The translations under genes and the position numbers were made by a program. A stretch of 64,000 nt of DNA from Paenibacillus sp. H1-7 (GTDB taxonomy: Bacteria > Bacillota > Bacilli > Paenibacillales > NBRC-103111), in NCBI RefSeq assembly GCF_022354825.1, contig NZ_CP031168.1, positions 1,241,501-1,305,500 on the forward strand. The letters run 5' to 3'. The notes below the pieces were generated by a model. The model searched no databases, was not told the origin of the DNA, and was given only the letters and a program-made list of their open reading frames with translations. Below, one piece after another: positions 1 through 9,229 of this stretch (position 1 is its first letter; every line of letters begins with the position of its first letter).

Positions 1-31
1 CTGTTCATTAATCAGGTTTGGAGTGGTTATC

Positions 32-1993
32 ATGCCGGACTGGTCGTACCAAACGATATTTCGCCCCTTGCTGTTCAGTCTGCCGTCCGAAATAGCCAGA
101 GATTTTACTCTGCATGCGATGGGTTCTTTGAGCAAAATACCGGGCGGCAGCTTTGTTATCCGCACGCTCGGACATATGGAGGCTTCGCCGCTGCTGGAGA
201 GCGAGCTGGCTGGCATACGTCTGCGTTATCCCGTCGGGTTATCCGGCAGCCTCGATCCGAACGGAGTCGCCCACCGGGCCATAGCCCAGTTCGGAATCGG
301 TTTTATTGAGATCGGACCGGTTACCGTCGAGGAGATCGAACGCAGAGGGCAGATTGTAAGAGATGCAGCGAACGAAGAAATTCTGTACCCCGATGCTTAC
401 GCCAATCCGGGACTGGATGCTACCGTTCAGCGGATGAAGCGCAAGCAGGGGCACAGGTTGCCGCTTATGCTGCGAATTCGAAGCATGCCGGACAGCACTC
501 CCGAAGAAGCGCTTCTGGAGCAGAAGCGTATGCTGGAGGCGTTGGAGCCGTATGCAGCGGGATTTTATATTGACGTGCTGGAGGAACGATGGGAGCTCGA
601 CGAGACGGTTCAGCTTCTGGAAGCTGTCGTTCAGGCGGCGAAGGAGATGAAATCCGGTGAGGGCGGCGGCGCCAAGCCGTTATTTTTATATATTCCGCTC
701 GATTACCCTTTGCCCAAGCTCGAGCGTTTGCTGGATCGGCTGCGAATGGAAGCGTGGGCCGGCATGGTGGCGGGGGAAGCCATCCGTACCGAGGAGGGAT
801 CGGCGATAGGGCGCTCCGGCAAGCAAGCGAGCGCCGACAAGCTGCGCTTGATCCGCGGGAAGTGCGGACCCGAAGTGAAGCTGATCGCTTGCGGCGGTAT
901 CCACGAGCCCCGGGATGCGCTGGATTTGCTGCAAGCCGGCGCTTCCTATGTCCAGCTGCACAGCGGACTGGTATATTCCGGCCCGGGGCTCCCCAAACGG
1001 ATCAATGAAGCCATCGTATACGAGCTGATCCGCAATGAGGCTGCACCTGCTCCCAAATCGTTTTGGACTCATTGGGGCTGGATGTGCTTGCTTGGCATCG
1101 GCATGATGATCGGAGGGATTATTGCCTGGCTGATCGCTGCGACAACCGTAGTGCTGCCTTATGACACACAGTTTCTAGGAATGGCAAAGGCATCCCTCTC
1201 ACAGGCTAATCCGTTATTGCTAGGCTTCATGTCTCATGACAGGGTGACATTGGCGGGCACGATGATCTCGATCGGCATCCTGTATTTTCAGTTTGCGTAT
1301 CACGGCCTTCGCTACGGGCTGCATTGGGCGAAGAGCGCACTCCTGATGTCGTGTATCGTAGGCTTCAGCAGCTTTTTTCTGTATTTGGGCTACGGGTATT
1401 TCGATCCGCTGCATGCATTGGCTGCCGCTATCCTTCTCCCGATGTTTATTTTGTCGATGAGAGGAAACGAGGATTTGCCACCGAGGGATCGGCCGAATAC
1501 AGCCAACGACCGGCACTGGCGCCGCGCCCAATGGGGGCAGCTCATGATGGTCATGCTTGGATTTTCGCTGGCTGTCGGGGGCCTGGTCATAGCCTTTGTA
1601 GGTGTGACCCGTGTGTTCGTTCCGCAGGATTTGCAATATTTGTGCGCGACCCCTCAAATGCTGGCGGACATCAACGACCGGTTGATTCCGCTAATAGCGC
1701 ATGACCGCGCCGGGTTCGGCGGAGCGCTGTTTTCCAATGCTGTCGCCTTGCTGGCAGCCGCCCTATGGGGAATTAACAAAGGTCAGCGCTGGTTGTGGTG
1801 GACGTTCCTGATCGGAGGCTTTCCCGGCTTCCTGGCAGGCTTCAGCATTCATTGGGCGATCGGCTACACGAGCTTCATCCATCTGCTCCCCGCTTATTTC
1901 GCTTTCGGCTTCTATGCTGCCGGACTCCTTCTTCTGTATCCCTATATGATGGCTAAAGAGGAGGTGCAAGGAGGCTCTGTCGACAAAGAATGA
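32..1993 (+). CDS. DHODH-like barrel fused to an eight-helix membrane domain
   Basis: The 653-residue product has two parts. Residues 1-340 resemble class 2 dihydroorotate dehydrogenase: the start follows the family pattern and the FMN-phosphate end is intact (IACGGI then AGASYVQLHSGL and YSGPGLP). Residues 345-650 hold about eight hydrophobic helices that look like two copies of a four-helix unit (VLPYDTQFL and FMSHDR against FVPQDLQYL and IAHDR). Active-site signatures are missing. The usual AAGxDKN is GSLDPNG, without the lysine, and I find no NxSSPNT loop with the catalytic serine, so pyrimidine synthesis is unlikely. A flavin-binding or pseudoenzyme membrane sensor is possible. ATG at 32 is preferred over GTG at 23 because GGAG lies 8-9 bases upstream. 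Confidence 0.7.
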   Translation: MPDWSYQTIFRPLLFSLPSEIARDFTLHAMGSLSKIPGGSFVIRTLGHMEASPLLESELAGIRLRYPVGLSGSLDPNGVAHRAIAQFGIGFIEIGPVTVEEIERRGQIVRDAANEEILYPDAYANPGLDATVQRMKRKQGHRLPLMLRIRSMPDSTPEEALLEQKRMLEALEPYAAGFYIDVLEERWELDETVQLLEAVVQAAKEMKSGEGGGAKPLFLYIPLDYPLPKLERLLDRLRMEAWAGMVAGEAIRTEEGSAIGRSGKQASADKLRLIRGKCGPEVKLIACGGIHEPRDALDLLQAGASYVQLHSGLVYSGPGLPKRINEAIVYELIRNEAAPAPKSFWTHWGWMCLLGIGMMIGGIIAWLIAATTVVLPYDTQFLGMAKASLSQANPLLLGFMSHDRVTLAGTMISIGILYFQFAYHGLRYGLHWAKSALLMSCIVGFSSFFLYLGYGYFDPLHALAAAILLPMFILSMRGNEDLPPRDRPNTANDRHWRRAQWGQLMMVMLGFSLAVGGLVIAFVGVTRVFVPQDLQYLCATPQMLADINDRLIPLIAHDRAGFGGALFSNAVALLAAALWGINKGQRWLWWTFLIGGFPGFLAGFSIHWAIGYTSFIHLLPAYFAFGFYAAGLLLLYPYMMAKEEVQGGSVDKE

Positions 1994-2529
1994 GCCTTGC
2001 CCCTGCCCCTGCCGACCAGGCTGTTGATGCTAAAAGGGGATAGGTGAGCGATCTCCTGGAGGAGCGTAAGCAACCGCCTTTGTTCTCGGGAAATCACCGC
2101 TAAAAACTAGATTATAAAGTTTCCCGAGAACAACAGCGGCCGGAGGGAGATACCCCACAGGGGTACCCGTGCCGCTTTTAAGTTCTAAGGGTTTCTCAAC
2201 AAGCTCATCCGCTGTCTAACGACGGTCGGATTTTTTTTACCACAAAAGAACTTTTAGATTCCGAGGTCATCGGATGCAAAATTCTATTTGGCGATAAAAC
2301 CTGCCATACTTACGAAGCGGGTTTTGCTAAAGCAAAACTTTGAGGTCGCTCATCTTTGAAATGCATCGGTATAGGTTTTCTCATGAGAACAGGGAGCTCC
2401 CGTTAAAGACTTTTTAATGAGCTGCAGACTCAGAGTAATTGGACGCTGAATCATAAAAAGGAAATTCATTACATAACGTGGAAAATAGTGAAGGAACATC
2501 ATTTTGCCAAATAAGACGTGAGGTATCCT
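1994..2529. repeat. Intergenic region with dispersed-repeat modules and hairpins
   Basis: I see no gene here. A perfect 14-bp inverted repeat (TTGTTCTCGGGAAA at 2080-2093 and its complement at 2120-2133) is followed by AACAACAGCGG-CGGAGGGAGATACC. The same modules, diverged and in swapped order, recur near 40415-40500, so this is probably one of the interspersed intergenic repeats of the genome. A second small hairpin (GTTTTGC-TAAA-GCAAAAC) lies near 2322-2340. No convincing terminator for the upstream gene was found. Confidence 0.5.
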
Positions 2530-3969
2530 ATGGTAGATATTACGGAAACGTATGTAGATTCGTTGGCCTTAAACAGCGCCGCCATCAAAAACGGCCGTGA
2601 TCTGGTGAAGAAAAACAGCTTTCCCAAGCTGTGCTTGTCAGACGACCGAACGTTGGTCTTCGGCGAGTGCAAAGGAAGCGGGAAGGAGCCTTACCGGTGT
2701 TCTGCGGATTATATAAAGCCGGAAAGCCCGGTGTTCCGCTGCTCCTGCCCGAGCCGCCAATTTCCGTGCAAGCATATTTTGGGCCTGTTGTATGCGTACG
2801 CCGCAGGAGCTCCGTTTCAGACGGAGGATATCCCTGAAGAGATTGCGGACAAGCGGGAGAAAGTGCAAAAGCGGGAAGACAAGAAGCAGGAGAGTCTCGC
2901 GGAGGGCCAGACGGAGCCGGCTGCCAAGCGGAAAACGAACAAGTCCGCCCTGGTCAAAAAAATCGCCGCCCAGCTGGACGGGCTGCAGCTGCTGAACAAG
3001 CTGGTCCGCGATATCGTCCAGACGGGCTTGGCCGGCGTCGATGCGAAGGCGCTCCGTACATTGGAGGAGCAGGCGAAGCAGCTGGGAAATTATTACTTGC
3101 CCGGGGCACAGGCCTCTTTCCGTGAACTTCTGCAGCTTCTCGGACAGGGAAATCAACGGGAACGGGACTATACGGAAGCGATGGACCGGCTGACGTATTT
3201 GCACATGCTTGCCAAAAAAAGCACCGAGTATTTGACGGCCCGCAAGGAGAACCCGGATTTGTCGATGGCAACGGACAGCGCTATCGAAGAGCTGCTCGGC
3301 CATGCATGGCAGCTGGCGGAGCTCAAGGAAGCCGGTCTAGTGCTGGCTGATGCGGAGCTGCTGCAGCTTGGCTTTCATTCTAACACGGACGAAGTGCGCG
3401 GAGAGTATGTAGATGAGGGCTGGTGGATTCATCTGCAGACGGGAGCCATCTATTCGTCCCGCCATTACCGGCCGTTCCGGGCAGCGAAGCATATCAAGGA
3501 AGAGGATTCTATGGCTGCCGTCGTGCAAGCGAAGGAGTGCTTCGTTTATCCGGGAGATGTGAACCCGCGGATCCGTTGGGAGTCGGTGTCGTTCCGTGAG
3601 CCGCAGCGTGGAGATTGGGACATCGCACGCTCGCATTCGCATCGATCTTATGCCGAGGCCGTGAAAATGGTCAAGAACCAGATCAAAAATCCTTTGAGCG
3701 ATAAGCATCCGGTTGTTTTGCTGCATGCTTCACGCCTATTCCGGGCGGGGGATACGTATGCGATAGCGGACGAAGCGGGCAAAACGATCGCGCTCAGCGA
3801 CCTGGAGCATATCGGGCACCCGGGAACACAGCTGCTTCCCCTGCTTAAGGATGAGCATAGGGAAGGTCAAGCGGTACTGGTCATGTTCGGGCACGATCTG
3901 GACACGGGCCGATTGCATGCGCAGCCGCTCGGAATAGTTACAGATAACGGGCTTGTCCGTTTGATCTAG
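2530..3969 (+). CDS. SWIM zinc-finger protein
   Basis: The 479-residue protein carries a SWIM zinc finger near residues 65-85: RCSCPSRQFPCKH gives the CxC...CxH ligand pattern. SWIM domains bind nucleic acid or protein. A charged Lys/Glu-rich linker follows (about 95-145), then a mostly helical C-terminal region of unknown fold. ATG at 2530 is preceded by GTGAGG seven bases upstream; an in-frame GTG at 2518 has no ribosome site. It heads a block continuing 18 bp downstream with the HEAT-like gene, MoxR, DUF5682 and VWA genes. From memory, SWIM-DUF5691-MoxR-DUF5682-VWA gene sets are widespread in bacteria, with unknown function. Confidence 0.8.
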   Translation: MVDITETYVDSLALNSAAIKNGRDLVKKNSFPKLCLSDDRTLVFGECKGSGKEPYRCSADYIKPESPVFRCSCPSRQFPCKHILGLLYAYAAGAPFQTEDIPEEIADKREKVQKREDKKQESLAEGQTEPAAKRKTNKSALVKKIAAQLDGLQLLNKLVRDIVQTGLAGVDAKALRTLEEQAKQLGNYYLPGAQASFRELLQLLGQGNQRERDYTEAMDRLTYLHMLAKKSTEYLTARKENPDLSMATDSAIEELLGHAWQLAELKEAGLVLADAELLQLGFHSNTDEVRGEYVDEGWWIHLQTGAIYSSRHYRPFRAAKHIKEEDSMAAVVQAKECFVYPGDVNPRIRWESVSFREPQRGDWDIARSHSHRSYAEAVKMVKNQIKNPLSDKHPVVLLHASRLFRAGDTYAIADEAGKTIALSDLEHIGHPGTQLLPLLKDEHREGQAVLVMFGHDLDTGRLHAQPLGIVTDNGLVRLI

Positions 3970-3987
3970 GTAAAGGAGAGACGCTTC

Positions 3988-5820
3988 ATGAGTATACAGG
4001 TTTTGAACGAATTACATAGCGAGGTGCGGCGTTTGTTCATTGCCGGCAGCACGCTGGCCCAAGGCGACGGCAGGCTCAATAAGCTGCTGCCGCAGCTGCA
4101 TAAGCTTGGGGAGAGCGCTCCCGTGTTCCGCAAAGTCGCCCAATCGGTTGAACAGCTCGTGGAGTCCAGTGGGGAAGAGGCTTCCGTGAAGCTGCTCGAG
4201 CTTGGAACGCTGCTTCACTCCATCCTTTATACGCAGGGTCAAACCGATGCAAGCGGGGCGCCGGAGCCGCTCGAAACCGCCAACACCAATTGCTATACAG
4301 GGGTTTCCTACCGTAAGCTGACAGCTGCCATCGATGCGTTGACGCAAAAAGGTCCCGGACGCCTGGAGATCATACGCCAGTCGTACGAAGAGGGTGTTTT
4401 TAAGGACATTAGAACGATGATCCCTGCGGTAGTTGCGCTGGATGAAACCTATCCGGAAATTGCCGATTATATGATGGAAACCGTGATCCCCTCTCTAGGA
4501 GAGCAAGTGCTGACGATTCTGAAGAGCCAGTTCCAGCCGGGCGGAGGGAAAGGCGCAGTCAGACGGCTGCAGCAAATTCACCGGATCGCGGGGATGAAGG
4601 AGAGGGAGCTTTACTTGAGCTGTTTAACCGAAGGTTCCCTTGAGGTTCGGGCTGCAGCTATTGAATTGCTTGGCGCGTATGACGAATGCGAGCCGATCCT
4701 TTTGGAGCAGTCGCTCGACAAAAAGAAGGAAATCCGGATTGCGGCTTACAATGCGTTGGCTGAACTGGCAAGCGCGAAGGCGGTGGAGCGGCTCTTTCAA
4801 GCTTTTACAGGCAAAGACCGCGACAATGTAATTGATCCGATCCGGTGCTGCAAGGCTGAATCGTTGACCGGGCTCGTGCTGGATTTTGCGGACGGGAAGT
4901 TCCGGGACTTCGTAGACCGGGCTGCCACGGAAGAGACGGTGCCATCGCTGGATGCAGCCGCCCAATGTCTGGACGGAAAGCGGGCTTTGGAAGTGTCCGC
5001 ATTTTGGATGAAGCTGTTGTCCACTCCTTTGTTCATCGTTAAGGAGACCGACAGCCTTCAGCATTATGCGGCCCGTCAGCTTTTGGAGACGGAGCAGCCG
5101 GAGACGGACGAATTTCTGTTATCGTTGTACGATCAATGGAACCGGAAATTCATTTCGTACAGCTTTCATGCCGCCGTTCGTATGCTTCCTCCGGAAGCCG
5201 TGTATGACCGGTTCGCAATCCAATTTCAGAACAAGCAGCAGTCATCGGCCCGCGAGCTGATCCATACAATGACGGAATTGACGGAACCGCGCAGAGGTTA
5301 CTGGAATCCGGCTGTTGTGCCTGAGGAAGAGCACGGAGCGGAGGGTCAGACGGCACAGGAAATCGTATGGGATGAGCGGTGGGTCCATCTGTTCGTTGCG
5401 ATTAACGAAGAGGAGCTCGTATGCCGGTTGGCCCAACACGAAGAAGACAGTGTCATAAAGTATCTGGTGAAAAAATGGGAAGTGGCGCCACAGCAGATGA
5501 AACCGCGGACGGTTTCGATTTTGCGGACGCTGCATCGTCTCAGTTACGAGCAGGCACCTGAACTGATTATGCAATCCTTTGAGAAAGCGGCTTTAAAACA
5601 TATGTATTATTTGGATCGGGAGCAGCAATATCTTCTGGCTGTGCTTCCGGGCTCCTACTCGGAACGGGTGGAGCAATTGGCCGAACGAATGGCTTATGAC
5701 AGCGTGAAGCGGCAAGTGCAGGACATTGCGGACTTGCTGAAGAGCAAAGGGAATAACGGCACGATAGAGGACAACAAAGGAGCGGGATGGATCGAATGGA
5801 TCAAAAGCAGAATGTATTGA
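3988..5820 (+). CDS. HEAT-repeat-like protein, probably DUF5691-like
   Basis: The 610-residue soluble protein is nearly all helix. A clear HEAT-like pair lies around residues 210-270 (LEVRAAAIELLGAYDE, then KEIRIAAYNALAELASAKAVERL). Its place between the SWIM and MoxR genes is where DUF5691 proteins occur in related operons, but I recognise the family by context more than by sequence. It starts at ATG 3988 behind AAAGGAGAGA, and its last 34 bases overlap the MoxR gene, so the two are probably translationally coupled. A scaffold role for the ATPase complex is inference. Confidence 0.65.
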   Translation: MSIQVLNELHSEVRRLFIAGSTLAQGDGRLNKLLPQLHKLGESAPVFRKVAQSVEQLVESSGEEASVKLLELGTLLHSILYTQGQTDASGAPEPLETANTNCYTGVSYRKLTAAIDALTQKGPGRLEIIRQSYEEGVFKDIRTMIPAVVALDETYPEIADYMMETVIPSLGEQVLTILKSQFQPGGGKGAVRRLQQIHRIAGMKERELYLSCLTEGSLEVRAAAIELLGAYDECEPILLEQSLDKKKEIRIAAYNALAELASAKAVERLFQAFTGKDRDNVIDPIRCCKAESLTGLVLDFADGKFRDFVDRAATEETVPSLDAAAQCLDGKRALEVSAFWMKLLSTPLFIVKETDSLQHYAARQLLETEQPETDEFLLSLYDQWNRKFISYSFHAAVRMLPPEAVYDRFAIQFQNKQQSSARELIHTMTELTEPRRGYWNPAVVPEEEHGAEGQTAQEIVWDERWVHLFVAINEEELVCRLAQHEEDSVIKYLVKKWEVAPQQMKPRTVSILRTLHRLSYEQAPELIMQSFEKAALKHMYYLDREQQYLLAVLPGSYSERVEQLAERMAYDSVKRQVQDIADLLKSKGNNGTIEDNKGAGWIEWIKSRMY

Positions 5821-6887
5821 GGCTTCCGGCAGAGCGCCTATATAGGGAGGAACTGGAAGCATTGCAGCAGGCAGATAAAGACTCGAGGCCTTCGGGATGG
5901 ATGCTCTCTCCACGAGCGGTTCTAACCTTCATTACCGGTGGAAAAGCGGGCAAGGTTGACATTACGCCGAAATATATCGGCAATCGCCGGATCGTAGAGA
6001 TCGCGATAGCGACATTGCTGACGGATCGTGCGCTGCTGTTAATCGGGGAGCCTGGCACGGCGAAATCGTGGCTGTCGGAAAATTTGACCGCCGCCATTCA
6101 CGGCGATTCGGGGAAGACCGTCCAGGGCACCGCCGGTACCAGCGAAGAGCAGATTCGCTACTCCTGGAATTATGCGATGCTGCTGGCTCATGGCCCGAAC
6201 GACGACGCTTTGATCAAAAGCCCGATTTACCGGGCTATGGAGTGCGGAGGCATCGCCCGATTTGAGGAAATATCCCGGTGCGCTTCAGAGGTGCAGGATG
6301 CGCTTATCTCCATTTTGTCGGAGAAAACCATCTCAATTCCGGAGCTCGGAAAAGAGCTGTCGGCTGCCAAGGGCTTCTCGATTATCGCCACGGCTAACAC
6401 CAGGGACAGAGGGGTTAACGACATGTCAGCGGCTTTGAAGCGGCGCTTTAATATATTGGTGCTGCCTTCTCCTTCGGATTTGGAGACCGAGGTGGAGATT
6501 GTCCGCAAGCGGGTGCAGGAAATCGCGGCAAGCTACGAGCTGAAAGCGTCGGCGCCGGAAGAAGAAGCCGTCCGCAAGGTGGTCGCGATCTTTCGCGAGC
6601 TGAGAAACGGCATGACGCTCGACAGCAAGGAAAAGGTGAAGCCGCCGAGCGGTGTCATTTCGACGGCCGAGGCGATTTCACTTCTGACGAACAGCATGGC
6701 TCTGGCCGCCAGCTTCGGAACCGGACAGGTGCGGGACGAGGATATTGCAGCAGGTTTGCAGGGTGCGATCGTAAAGGATGAAGAGAAGGACCGGATCGTA
6801 TGGAAGCAGTATTTGGATAATGTCATGAAGAAGCGGGGATCGGAATGGCGAAGCCTATACAACGCATGCAGAGAGATGAACGATTGA
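5787..6887 (+). CDS. MoxR-family AAA+ ATPase
   Basis: A 366-residue AAA+ protein of the MoxR type. Walker A is GEPGTAKSW (about residues 83-91). The Walker B region reads GGIARFEEISR, with Glu where most relatives have Asp-Glu, and sensor 1 is IIATANTRDRGVND. An arginine-finger-like LKRRFN follows, then a C-terminal lid helix bundle. MoxR ATPases usually act with VWA-domain proteins as chaperones that remodel or metallate a target, and the VWA partner is encoded two genes downstream. The start overlaps the preceding gene by 34 bp and the end overlaps DUF5682 by 43 bp, pointing to coordinated synthesis. Confidence 0.88.
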   Translation: MDRMDQKQNVLRLPAERLYREELEALQQADKDSRPSGWMLSPRAVLTFITGGKAGKVDITPKYIGNRRIVEIAIATLLTDRALLLIGEPGTAKSWLSENLTAAIHGDSGKTVQGTAGTSEEQIRYSWNYAMLLAHGPNDDALIKSPIYRAMECGGIARFEEISRCASEVQDALISILSEKTISIPELGKELSAAKGFSIIATANTRDRGVNDMSAALKRRFNILVLPSPSDLETEVEIVRKRVQEIAASYELKASAPEEEAVRKVVAIFRELRNGMTLDSKEKVKPPSGVISTAEAISLLTNSMALAASFGTGQVRDEDIAAGLQGAIVKDEEKDRIVWKQYLDNVMKKRGSEWRSLYNACREMND

Positions 6888-9226
6888 GCGGCGGAAGCGG
6901 TCAGGTTCACATCTTTGGCATCCGCCATTTGTCGCCGGCGGGTGCGTTCGAGCTGAGAAGCTATTTGGACGATATACGGCCTGACATCGTGTTGGTGGAA
7001 GGGCCGTCCGACGCTACGGAATGGATCGGTCAGCTGACTTCGCGGGGCGTGGTGCCTCCCGTAGCTCTTTTGGCTTATACCGAGGAGCTGCCCGTCCAGA
7101 CGCTGGTGTTTCCTCTGGCATCGTATTCGCCGGAATATCAGGCGTTCGTGTGGGCGGCCGAGCATGGCGCGCGCGCAGCCTTTATCGATCTGCCTTCGGA
7201 CGCGGCCGTTATGCTGCACGGATTGCGGACAGCCGAAAGCAAGGACGGCGAGCAGCCTCTCGAGGACAAGGCAGCACGAGCGGACGGGCGGCGGGCCTAT
7301 TACGGGAAGCAGCGCCTGATTTACGATAAGCTCGCGGAGCTGTCCGGCGAGCCCGATTACGAAGCGTATTGGGAGAGGCATTTCGAACACAATACGTATC
7401 CGGGGGCATACCGAGAGGCGATCAAGGAGTATTCGCTTCAGCAGCGGGCGATGCTGGAGCAGGAGGAGTGGGCGTTCGATCCGCAGGAGGCCGCATACAA
7501 CGCGATTCGCGAAGCTTACATGAGGCGGAGCATCGCCCAAGCGATCGCATCGGGCTGCCCGCCAGAGCGTATCGTTGTAGTGACCGGGGCGCATCACGTT
7601 TCCGCCCTGGATCTATCGCTTCCCGCCATGTCGGACCAAGAGCTGAGGGGGCTGCCGAGACGTTCCACCAAGCTGACTCTGATGCCTTACTCGTATTATA
7701 AGCTGTCCTCGCACTCCGGCTACGGGGCCGGGAATGCTGCACCCGCTTATTTCGAGCTGCTGTGGCAATGTCTTCATCAAGGAGACTTGACGAAGCTGCC
7801 GTCGCTTTACTTATCCGCCGTTGCGGCTCACATGCGCAAGGAAGGAACGTTCCGTTCGACCGCATCGGTCATTGAAGGAGTTAGGCTTGCCGAGTCGCTT
7901 GCCTCGCTGCATGGAGGGAGCCTGCCGACGAATAAAGATTTGCGCGATGCGGCGATTGTTTGCCTCGGCTTCGGCGAGCTGTCCGCCGTAGCGGAGGCGC
8001 TGGCCAGAACCGATATAGGCACCGCTATCGGATCGCTTCCTGAAGGCGTCAGCCAGACGCCGATACAAGACGATTTGAACCGCCAGCTCAAACGGTTGAA
8101 GCTGGACAAATACAAGACGGCGGTGGCGGCCGATCTGGAGCTGGATTTGCGGGAAAACCGCAGGGTGAAGTCGGCGGAAGCGGCATTTCTGGATTTGCAC
8201 CGCTCCACCTTCCTGCACCGGCTTGAGCTGCTCGAAATCGGCTTTGCCCGCAAAAAGAGGATCAGGCAGGATGCGGCAACCTGGGCGGAGCATTGGGTGC
8301 TGCAGTGGAGCCCGGAAGCGGAAATTCAAGCGGTGGAAACCGTAATGAAGGGCGAGACGATCGAGCTTGCGGCAGCCTTCGCGATCAAGGAGCTGCTGGA
8401 GCATTGCGCGGACATCCGCGAGGCATCGCGGATCATAAGGCTGGCCTGCGAATGCGAGCTACCCGAGGCGAGGGAGCAGGCGCGCCAAGAGCTGCAGCGG
8501 CTGTCGGTAGAAGCCGGCAGCACCGCGCATCTTGCCGATGCAGCAGGCGAGCTGTCCGTGCTTATGCGCTACGGCGATTTGCGCAAAGCGGACACGTCAG
8601 CGCTGCTGCCGCTTCTGCAGCAGCTGTTTCTTCGCGCAGCGCTGCTGCTCGTCGACGCTGCAGCCTGCAGCGATGAAGCTGCAGGCGAGCTTGTGGCTGC
8701 AATGAGCAAGCTCAACTCCATTGCCCAGGATCACTTCGAGCAGGTCGACGACGAGCTGTGGCTGCGACAGCTTCATGCGCTGGCCTCGCGCGACGACCGC
8801 AATGCGAAGCTGTCCGGCTTTGCCTTTGCCTTATTAATGGAACGCAATCAGGTTGCAAATGATCAGATAGCCCGGGAAGTGTCGCGCAGACTGTCCCCCG
8901 GCATTCCGGCGGAGCTCGGAGCAGGCTGGTTCGAGGGAATGTCCATGCGCAACCGGTACGCGCTGCTGTCGCGGGCCGCTTTGTGGGAGCAGCTCGACCT
9001 GTATATCCGCTCGCTGGAAGATGCCGATTTCCACCGTTCGCTGGTCTTTTTGCGCAGAGCGTTCGGTTCGTTCCAGGCCGGTGAAAAGGCGCTTGTTGCC
9101 GAGATGCTGGGAGACCTGTGGGGAGTCGGAGGCCAGGAGGCCGGTGAGCTGCTGCAGCAGCCGTTAAGCGAAGAAGAAAGAGGGAAATTGGATGAACTTA
9201 ACGACTTTGATTTTGGAGACTTATAA
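6845..9226 (+). CDS. DUF5682 family protein
   Basis: The 793-residue protein begins with a motif typical of DUF5682: VHIFGIRHLSPAGAFELRSY followed by PDIVLVEGPSDA (residues 20-60). A second conserved block, VVVTGAHHVSAL, lies near residue 250. These His-rich motifs recall the EreA/ChaN/TraB superfamily, which suggests a hydrolase-like fold, but no reaction is known. The C-terminal half is helical and repeat-like. The start overlaps moxR by 43 bp; TTG at 6885 is a possible alternative. It ends 3 bp before the VWA gene. Confidence 0.75.
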   Translation: MAKPIQRMQRDERLSGGSGQVHIFGIRHLSPAGAFELRSYLDDIRPDIVLVEGPSDATEWIGQLTSRGVVPPVALLAYTEELPVQTLVFPLASYSPEYQAFVWAAEHGARAAFIDLPSDAAVMLHGLRTAESKDGEQPLEDKAARADGRRAYYGKQRLIYDKLAELSGEPDYEAYWERHFEHNTYPGAYREAIKEYSLQQRAMLEQEEWAFDPQEAAYNAIREAYMRRSIAQAIASGCPPERIVVVTGAHHVSALDLSLPAMSDQELRGLPRRSTKLTLMPYSYYKLSSHSGYGAGNAAPAYFELLWQCLHQGDLTKLPSLYLSAVAAHMRKEGTFRSTASVIEGVRLAESLASLHGGSLPTNKDLRDAAIVCLGFGELSAVAEALARTDIGTAIGSLPEGVSQTPIQDDLNRQLKRLKLDKYKTAVAADLELDLRENRRVKSAEAAFLDLHRSTFLHRLELLEIGFARKKRIRQDAATWAEHWVLQWSPEAEIQAVETVMKGETIELAAAFAIKELLEHCADIREASRIIRLACECELPEAREQARQELQRLSVEAGSTAHLADAAGELSVLMRYGDLRKADTSALLPLLQQLFLRAALLLVDAAACSDEAAGELVAAMSKLNSIAQDHFEQVDDELWLRQLHALASRDDRNAKLSGFAFALLMERNQVANDQIAREVSRRLSPGIPAELGAGWFEGMSMRNRYALLSRAALWEQLDLYIRSLEDADFHRSLVFLRRAFGSFQAGEKALVAEMLGDLWGVGGQEAGELLQQPLSEEERGKLDELNDFDFGDL

Positions 9227-9229
9227 GCG

